Assembly: GCA_964550635.1 (NCBI GenBank)
Contig: CAZJZV010000017.1
Location: forward strand, 1-28,365
DNA: 28,365 nucleotides
Origin: RGIG4097 sp964550635
GTDB taxonomy: Bacteria > Bacillota > Clostridia > Christensenellales > CAG-917
Direction of reading: 5' to 3'
The notes beneath the pieces were generated by a model that was given only the letters and a program-made list of their open reading frames with translations, did not search any database and had not been told where the DNA came from. Both the position numbers and the translations under genes were made by a program. Shown one piece after another: positions 24,214 through 28,365 of this stretch (position 1 is the first letter of the stretch; the number at the start of each line of letters is the position of its first letter).

Positions 24214-26646
24214 TTATTTCGAGATGAATGCAAGGGTGGGGATCGAGCCGTCTGCCACTATCCATACAAACGTTTCGGGTTTAGACGGGGATGCGTCCAC
24301 GTTGAGATTGAGATTTGAATTTACCCACGTTTCAGTTTTGAGAGTCGCTTCGAGGTCGGTCACGGAGTATGCGCCCGAAACCGCTTCGAGAGTGAGATTA
24401 TTGCCGTTGAGCGTGACGGTGGATGCGGTGTTGCCGTAAAAATTCTTCACTACGCTCTTTGCATCCTTATTGCCGTGGATGAGACCTACGTGCGCATTGT
24501 CTTCGTTTGCATTGGCATCGACGGTTACGGATGCGTAGCAGTAGCCGATGAGTCCGCCCGTACCGCTCGTGTTTGCCGCATAGTTATCTCCGACGATTCC
24601 GCCCGCATAGACGGTGCCGTCGTCGGAATATGCATAGACTTCCGCTTGTTTGACGATAGCGTATCTGATAGACGCGTTGTTGTTGCCGTCGTTGGTGTTT
24701 ACGCCCGCCACCGCGCCCGCGTATGCGGTGGTGACTGCATCTGCGATAACCGTCGCTTGATTGACGTTGACGTGTGTGAGAATGCTATTGGAATATCCGA
24801 AGATACCGCCTGCGTATGCTATGCCGTCCGAAGTCGCGGAAACGGTCACGTTGTCGACGTGGATTTCGCTTACGGGGCAATTGGACATACGACCGACCAC
24901 ACCGCCGACGTATGCGACGCTTTGTGCGCTACCTTTGGTTTGCACGGTAATGAGTGCGTTGCCGACGATACATTCTTCCATGCTACCCGACAGGAATTTG
25001 CCGACAAGACTGCCGACGTATGCGGAGCCGGATGCATTTATCGCCGCATTGATTGCGCGGTCGCTGCCGTTTTGGACTTTCGACGTGATGATAATGCCTT
25101 TATTTTCACCCGCGATACCGCCGAAGGTAACGATTTTGCCGTCTGCATGGGCACTCGCAACGACGGAAGAACACCTTGAGATATTCGCACTGTTCACCGC
25201 AACGATACCGCCTATAGTGACAGTGCAGTCGTTTGCGACGATGATAACTGCAAGATTTGCGTTGACGTCGGTGATAGTGCCCTTGCCGTTGACTGCGACA
25301 GTGGCGGCGTAGACGTCACCGCTCAGGTCTTGAGAATTTGCCATGACGGTCGCATCGACGACGAGATTGCTTATCGTGCCGTTCACGTAACCGAGAAGGG
25401 AAGAGCTTGCTTTATCCGTCGAAGTGAAAGTTACCTTGTGACCTTTGCCGTCGAAAAGTCCCGTATAAACGTTGTTTTCGTCGAAAGGAGCGGTCCATTC
25501 ACCGAGATTTATATCTGCGTTGAGAGTGATAAACGCACTTTGAGTTTCGCTATCGGTGCCGTCGATTGCCGTGAAGTCTTCGGTGGAGTTGACGACTATA
25601 TCCTTCGTCCAAGTTGCAGTGAGTTCAAAGATGCCGTTTATGGCAGCGGAGTGGAAAATTTGCACGCCTTTGTTCGATGCGTCAACGTAGAATGACATGG
25701 TGTTGACGACTTTTTCATCGTTCACAAGCACGTATTCGCCGTTTTTCACCGAGTAGTAATTCCATTTGTTGAACCTATAACCGCTTCTCGTAGGTGTGTC
25801 GGGAGCGGTGAGATAGTCGCCGTCTTTGACGATTGTTCCGCTAGTGATGAGATTTGCCGATCCGTCCGTCGTGCCTTCCTTGTAGGATACGATGACGTCC
25901 TTTTGAGATGAGTGCCACATTGCGTAAATATCCACCGCTTCGTCGTAGTTGTAGGCGGCGGCAAGTTCTACGGTTTTCACGGTCGAGCCTTTTTCAAGGC
26001 GTTTCGTGAGTTGCACGATTTCATCGCCGTCGTAGCAGTACCAGTAGACGAAATAGTCGTCGTCCGCGGTGGTGGTGGGGACGGGTAGGGTAAGACGTGA
26101 AGACGTGCTTGCGTCTTGATAGGTGGTTGAAAGGGGTACGACGCGCACGCCGTCGGAAACAGATACGAGAGATTTGTCGTCGTCGCCTTTGAGATCGACT
26201 TTGTCGCCGTAGTATTGCGCGACGGTCTGATCGCCGATGCCGCTGATATTATCCTTGAGTTTTTCATCGGTGAGATAGCCGACGTTGGTGAAGGATTTTT
26301 CTTTCCAAGACGCTTTTATTGTTACGTTGCCGGTGACGACGTAGGTGTCGAAATTCACCGCCGTGCCGTCCGACAATATCCATTCAACGAAGTTATATCC
26401 GCGCTTCGTGGGGGTGACGGACGGTTTTGAAATGGTCTGTCCGTATTCCACGCCGACGAGATTTTGATTGGATACCGAAGTCCCGCCGTTCGAGTCGAAA
26501 GTAACCGTGAAGGTCACAGGGTCGGGGTAGGACGGAGTGGACGGCGTAACGTCGTCGGGAGTGGTCACGTTGCCGTCGTTGCACGCGACGAGAAGTGCCA
26601 CCAAAAGAAGAAGTACCGTAATTAAAATTAGTGCGTTCTTTTTCAT
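24214..26646 (-). CDS. Large surface lipoprotein with InlB-type and GLUG-like repeats
   Basis: 810 residues. A hydrophobic signal ends in LVAC (lipidated C22), then a Thr/Pro/Asp spacer (about 25-42). An InlB B-repeat-type module follows (FTVTFDSNGGTSVSNQ ... GYNFVEWIL ... IKASW, about 44-115), then further such units with VDIYAMW and GYRFNKWNY up to about 345. From about 395 to 735 runs a parallel-beta-helix-like region with GLUG-type units (LFDGKGHKVTF, TIGGIVAVN, TFGGIAGEN, YVGGVVGR, YAGGIFGYS, YAGGIVGDN). Such repeats occur in secreted adhesins. Anchoring is by lipid and no sortase motif is seen. AAGGAAA precedes the ATG. It shares module types with the giant lipoprotein at 7487-12925 but lacks LRR units. 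Confidence 0.88.
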   Translation of the reverse strand: MKKNALILITVLLLLVALLVACNDGNVTTPDDVTPSTPSYPDPVTFTVTFDSNGGTSVSNQNLVGVEYGQTISKPSVTPTKRGYNFVEWILSDGTAVNFDTYVVTGNVTIKASWKEKSFTNVGYLTDEKLKDNISGIGDQTVAQYYGDKVDLKGDDDKSLVSVSDGVRVVPLSTTYQDASTSSRLTLPVPTTTADDDYFVYWYCYDGDEIVQLTKRLEKGSTVKTVELAAAYNYDEAVDIYAMWHSSQKDVIVSYKEGTTDGSANLITSGTIVKDGDYLTAPDTPTRSGYRFNKWNYYSVKNGEYVLVNDEKVVNTMSFYVDASNKGVQIFHSAAINGIFELTATWTKDIVVNSTEDFTAIDGTDSETQSAFITLNADINLGEWTAPFDENNVYTGLFDGKGHKVTFTSTDKASSSLLGYVNGTISNLVVDATVMANSQDLSGDVYAATVAVNGKGTITDVNANLAVIIVANDCTVTIGGIVAVNSANISRCSSVVASAHADGKIVTFGGIAGENKGIIITSKVQNGSDRAINAAINASGSAYVGSLVGKFLSGSMEECIVGNALITVQTKGSAQSVAYVGGVVGRMSNCPVSEIHVDNVTVSATSDGIAYAGGIFGYSNSILTHVNVNQATVIADAVTTAYAGAVAGVNTNDGNNNASIRYAIVKQAEVYAYSDDGTVYAGGIVGDNYAANTSGTGGLIGYCYASVTVDANANEDNAHVGLIHGNKDAKSVVKNFYGNTASTVTLNGNNLTLEAVSGAYSVTDLEATLKTETWVNSNLNLNVDASPSKPETFVWIVADGSIPTLAFISK

Positions 26647-26686
26647 ATGCGTTTCCTTGAGTCGATAGTTACGTTTAGTATATTCA

Positions 26687-26714
26687 ATTATACCATTAAT
26701 AAAATTATTTTCAA
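26687..26714 (-). promoter_or_regulatory. sigma-A promoter of the GLUG/InlB lipoprotein gene
   Basis: On the minus strand TTGAAA (26714-26709), 16 bases, perfect TATAAT (26692-26687), in an A/T-rich context. Confidence 0.7.
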
Positions 26715-26846
26715 TTAAAAAATGCGCGCCCGCGAAAATATTAGTCGAAACTCTGCGAAAATCGTTATTTTACGGGGACATTTTTCCGTTTTATCGGGAT
26801 TTTACTTCGTATAGTCGGTTTGGGGTGCGGGGCTTTCAGGAAATAG

Positions 26847-26874
26847 TTGCGTTTTTCGCGACTTGTGGTATAAT
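26847..26874 (+). promoter_or_regulatory. sigma-A promoter of the glutamate kinase-like gene
   Basis: TTGCGT (26847-26852), 16 bases, perfect TATAAT (26869-26874). The ATG follows 58 bases later with GGAG eight bases upstream. Confidence 0.7.
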
Positions 26875-26932
26875 CTTCACTGTAGACAGCCGTGTGAAAA
26901 TCGGCGCACTAATTATCATCGGAGAATGTTTT

Positions 26933-27757
26933 ATGGCGAAATTCGACATCGAATTGGTCGGAAAAATCGGCTCAATGGCTCTCATCGACAAGGAAAACGG
27001 CGATATAAATTATAACGTTATCGCGCGCCTTTCTCGCGAACTCAAGCCCGGTTACGTCTGGGTGACGTCGGGCGCGGTCGAAATCGGCAAAATCGACTAC
27101 TTCCACCGCACTGGCGAATACCTATACGGCGAAGACGAGGACAACAAAACCGACTACGCCGCCCAAGGTCAACCTATCCTTATGCAGACCTACCGTCAGT
27201 TTATGGACAGTCGCTATATCCTGCGCCAAATTCTCGTCGAGCATCAACACTTCAACGACGCGGAAAAAAGACAACATCTCTACGACCTTATCACCCGTTG
27301 CCCCGCGCAAAACGCTATTCCTATCATCAACTACAACGACGCAGTGTCGAGCGAAGAAAACCGCAAATGGGAAATCAACCGCATAAGAGAAAAAATCGGT
27401 AGGGCAATCGAATGCGTAGATAACGACGAAACCGCAAGCCAAATTGCGTGTCTTGTCAAGTGCAAAACCCTGCTCATTTTGTCGTCTACGGACGGAATTT
27501 ACCTTGAGTCGAACAAACCCGAAAGTGTGGTTAGAAACGTGAGCGGGAAGGATATTTACGAACTCATCGAAAACGTCGAAGAACTGCAAACGCATTGTTC
27601 GGGCGCATCGAGAGTGGGCGCACACGGTGCATTCGCAAAACTCGAATACGTGAAAGAACCGCTCAAAAACGGCACAACCGTCTACATTTCCAATAGCAAG
27701 TATTCAATCTCCGACATACTTTCAGGCTCCGCCCCCTCCACCCGCATCGGTTTGTAA
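26933..27757 (+). CDS. Glutamate 5-kinase-like amino-acid kinase (no PUA domain)
   Basis: 274 residues of the amino-acid kinase fold. Segments line up with ProB: VTSGAVEIG (44-52; VSSGAI in ProB), AAQGQPILMQTYRQF, IPIINYNDAVSSEE, DNDETASQIACLV, LLILSSTDGIYL and the late SRVGAHGAFAKLE. ProB phosphorylates glutamate as the first step of proline synthesis. The N-terminal nucleotide-binding stretch (ELVGKIGSMAL) departs from the usual KVGSS, and the C-terminal PUA domain of many ProBs is absent. No proA is nearby. A related kinase with another substrate is therefore possible. The start at 26933 is chosen for the GGAG; an earlier in-frame ATG at 26825 would precede the promoter. It is monocistronic, with promoter and terminator. 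Confidence 0.72.
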   Translation: MAKFDIELVGKIGSMALIDKENGDINYNVIARLSRELKPGYVWVTSGAVEIGKIDYFHRTGEYLYGEDEDNKTDYAAQGQPILMQTYRQFMDSRYILRQILVEHQHFNDAEKRQHLYDLITRCPAQNAIPIINYNDAVSSEENRKWEINRIREKIGRAIECVDNDETASQIACLVKCKTLLILSSTDGIYLESNKPESVVRNVSGKDIYELIENVEELQTHCSGASRVGAHGAFAKLEYVKEPLKNGTTVYISNSKYSISDILSGSAPSTRIGL

Positions 27758-27788
27758 TCAGGGAATTGGTTTTAATAATCACAAAATT

Positions 27789-27821
27789 AAAACGGTGAAG
27801 CAAAGTGCTTTGCCGTTTTTG
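27789..27821 (+). terminator. Terminator of the glutamate kinase-like gene
   Basis: AAAACGG-tg-AAGCA, loop AAG, TGCTT-tg-CCGTTTTT. The stem has one two-base internal bulge and ends in a T-run. Confidence 0.8.
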
Positions 27822-27889
27822 TATTGCGGTTGTGATGATTGGCGTAGGGGCGCAAGAGAACGGCGTTGGGACTTATTTGGTAAAAACTG

Positions 27890-27918
27890 TTGCAAAAAAT
27901 CTCATAAGTGGTTATAAT
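27890..27918 (+). promoter_or_regulatory. Promoter of tRNA-Gln
   Basis: TTGCAA (27890-27895), 17 bases, perfect TATAAT (27913-27918), 12 bases before the mature tRNA end. Confidence 0.75.
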
Positions 27919-27930
27919 GTTCAACGACGC

Positions 27931-28004
27931 TGGAGCTTGGTGTAGTGGTAGCACTTGGGCCTCTGACTCCCACTGTGTAGGTTCGATTCCTATAGCTCCT
28001 GCCA
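27931..28004 (+). tRNA. tRNA-Gln, anticodon CUG, CCA encoded
   Basis: 74 bases including the encoded CCA. The loop CTCTGAC places CUG at positions 34-36 with U33 and A37. The D-arm has the 3-bp stem (GTG/CAC) typical of tRNA-Gln. The discriminator is G73 and the T-loop is TTCGATT. The T1 start agrees with glutamine tRNAs, but the partner is T72, giving a T-T mismatch where T1-A72 is usual. Position 31-39 is also a C-T mismatch. It is a lone tRNA gene with its own promoter and terminator. Open frames across it are not genes. Confidence 0.85.
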
Positions 28005-28113
28005 ACGCAAACACTCTCACTTGTGAGAGTGTTTCTTTTTATATCCCACCCATTGAGCTTGCTCAAAAGTGGTGGGATATAAAAAGAAATGTACACGCTA
28101 GTGTGTTTGCGTT
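28004..28113. repeat. Nested inverted-repeat element (MITE-like) beside tRNA-Gln
   Basis: Outer arms: AACGCAAACA (28004-28013) and TGTTTGCGTT (28104-28113). Inner arms of 19 perfect bases: 28032-28050 (starts TTTCTTTTTATATCCC) and 28071-28089. Each outer-inner interval is itself a hairpin (CACTCTCAC/GTGAGAGTG; ACAC-gcta-GTGT), and the centre holds GAGC-tt-GCTC. The whole can fold as a cruciform-like structure. The left part doubles as the tRNA terminator. Confidence 0.75.
28009..28041 (+). terminator. Terminator of tRNA-Gln
   Basis: AAACACTCTCAC, loop TT, GTGAGAGTGTTT, then CTTTTTA. A 12-bp perfect stem starts five bases after the CCA. Confidence 0.85.
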
Positions 28114-28200
28114 GAGTACAATTGGAGCGGAATTAATGATTTTTATATTAATATTATCTATCAAACTGTTTAACAAACAGACAAATACTCTAAAAAGGCA

Positions 28201-28228
28201 TTGAATTTTTCGGCAAATAATGTATAAT
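28201..28228 (+). promoter_or_regulatory. sigma-A promoter of the last gene
   Basis: TTGAAT (28201-28206), 16 bases, perfect TATAAT (28223-28228). The ATG is 45 bases downstream. Confidence 0.7.
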
Positions 28229-28272
28229 TGAAATGTTGCACACAAGATATGAGTGCAAAGGATAGGAAAATT

Positions 28273-28365
28273 ATGAAAAAGCTTAAAGTTTGCCATAAAG
28301 TGTTGATATGTGTCGGTGTGTTTGCACTGTTATTTACGGTGTTTATGTGCGTTATCTGCCACGAT
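28273..28365 (+). CDS. N-terminus of a membrane or secreted protein (truncated by window end)
   Basis: Only the first 31 codons are present and the frame stays open to the window edge. The start is MKKLKVCHKV followed by a strongly hydrophobic stretch (VLICVGVFALLFTVFMCVI), so it is a signal peptide or first membrane helix. AGGAAAATT precedes the ATG and a good promoter lies upstream. There are four cysteines in the first 29 residues. The family cannot be told. Confidence 0.6.
   Translation, partial: MKKLKVCHKVLICVGVFALLFTVFMCVICHD

Noticed and set aside
27787..28020. Minus-strand open frame across tRNA-Gln
   Set aside because: It is the familiar false protein read antisense through a tRNA gene.

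Overview
The window looks like chromosomal DNA from a spore-forming, anaerobe-like member of the Bacillota (Clostridia in the broad sense). Evidence: a complete dipicolinate synthase pair (spoVFA/dpaA and spoVFB/dpaB), a PRK06851-type ATPase typical of sporulators, strong AGGAGG-type ribosome binding sites, sigma-A promoters, many intrinsic terminators, lipobox lipoproteins and Fe-S/flavin redox chemistry. No phage, plasmid, CRISPR or complete insertion sequence was seen. The species cannot be named from the sequence alone.

Layout. 1-675: end of an rRNA operon (23S 3' end, 5S, terminator). 773-2220: promoter, a yybP-ykoY-like (Mn2+) riboswitch with an overlapping terminator, and an ArsB/NhaD-type ion transporter. 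2246-2716: a small lipoprotein gene with its own promoter and terminator. 2717-3430: a gene-free stretch packed with REP-like palindromes, GGGGACGG units, two arrays of spaced mini-hairpins and a 69-base near-perfect palindrome. 3431-5828: dpaA-dpaB on the minus strand, divergent from the PRK06851-like ATPase, with paired sporulation-sigma-like promoters between them. 5867-7313: an acyltransferase with a zinc ribbon. 7413-13360: a giant BspA-like/InlB-repeat lipoprotein followed one base later by a DUF218/YdcF protein. 13406-15955: a membrane-anchored glycerophosphodiesterase overlapping trmO, then a metallophosphoesterase.

15968-18264: two SHOCT-domain membrane proteins on the minus strand under a divergent XRE repressor with two 17-base operators, then a NERD nuclease-like membrane protein. 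18446-23050: a tightly coupled operon of two different hypB genes, a 953-residue flavin/multi-Fe-S oxidoreductase (GltD/NfnB-like core with an extra cysteine-rich N-terminal module), and hypA. No hydrogenase or other Ni enzyme and no hypCDEF are in view. 23169-24023: an unrecognised membrane protein. 24214-26646: a second large lipoprotein (InlB repeats plus GLUG-like repeats). 26933-27757: a glutamate 5-kinase-like protein. 27931-28113: tRNA-Gln(CUG) followed directly by a nested inverted-repeat element. 28273-end: start of a membrane or secreted protein.

The item most likely to hold undescribed biology is the hypB-hypB-oxidoreductase-hypA operon: nickel-insertion factors are co-translated with an electron-transfer flavoprotein instead of a hydrogenase. 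Next are the riboswitch-controlled transporter, the XRE-controlled SHOCT pair and the hairpin arrays.
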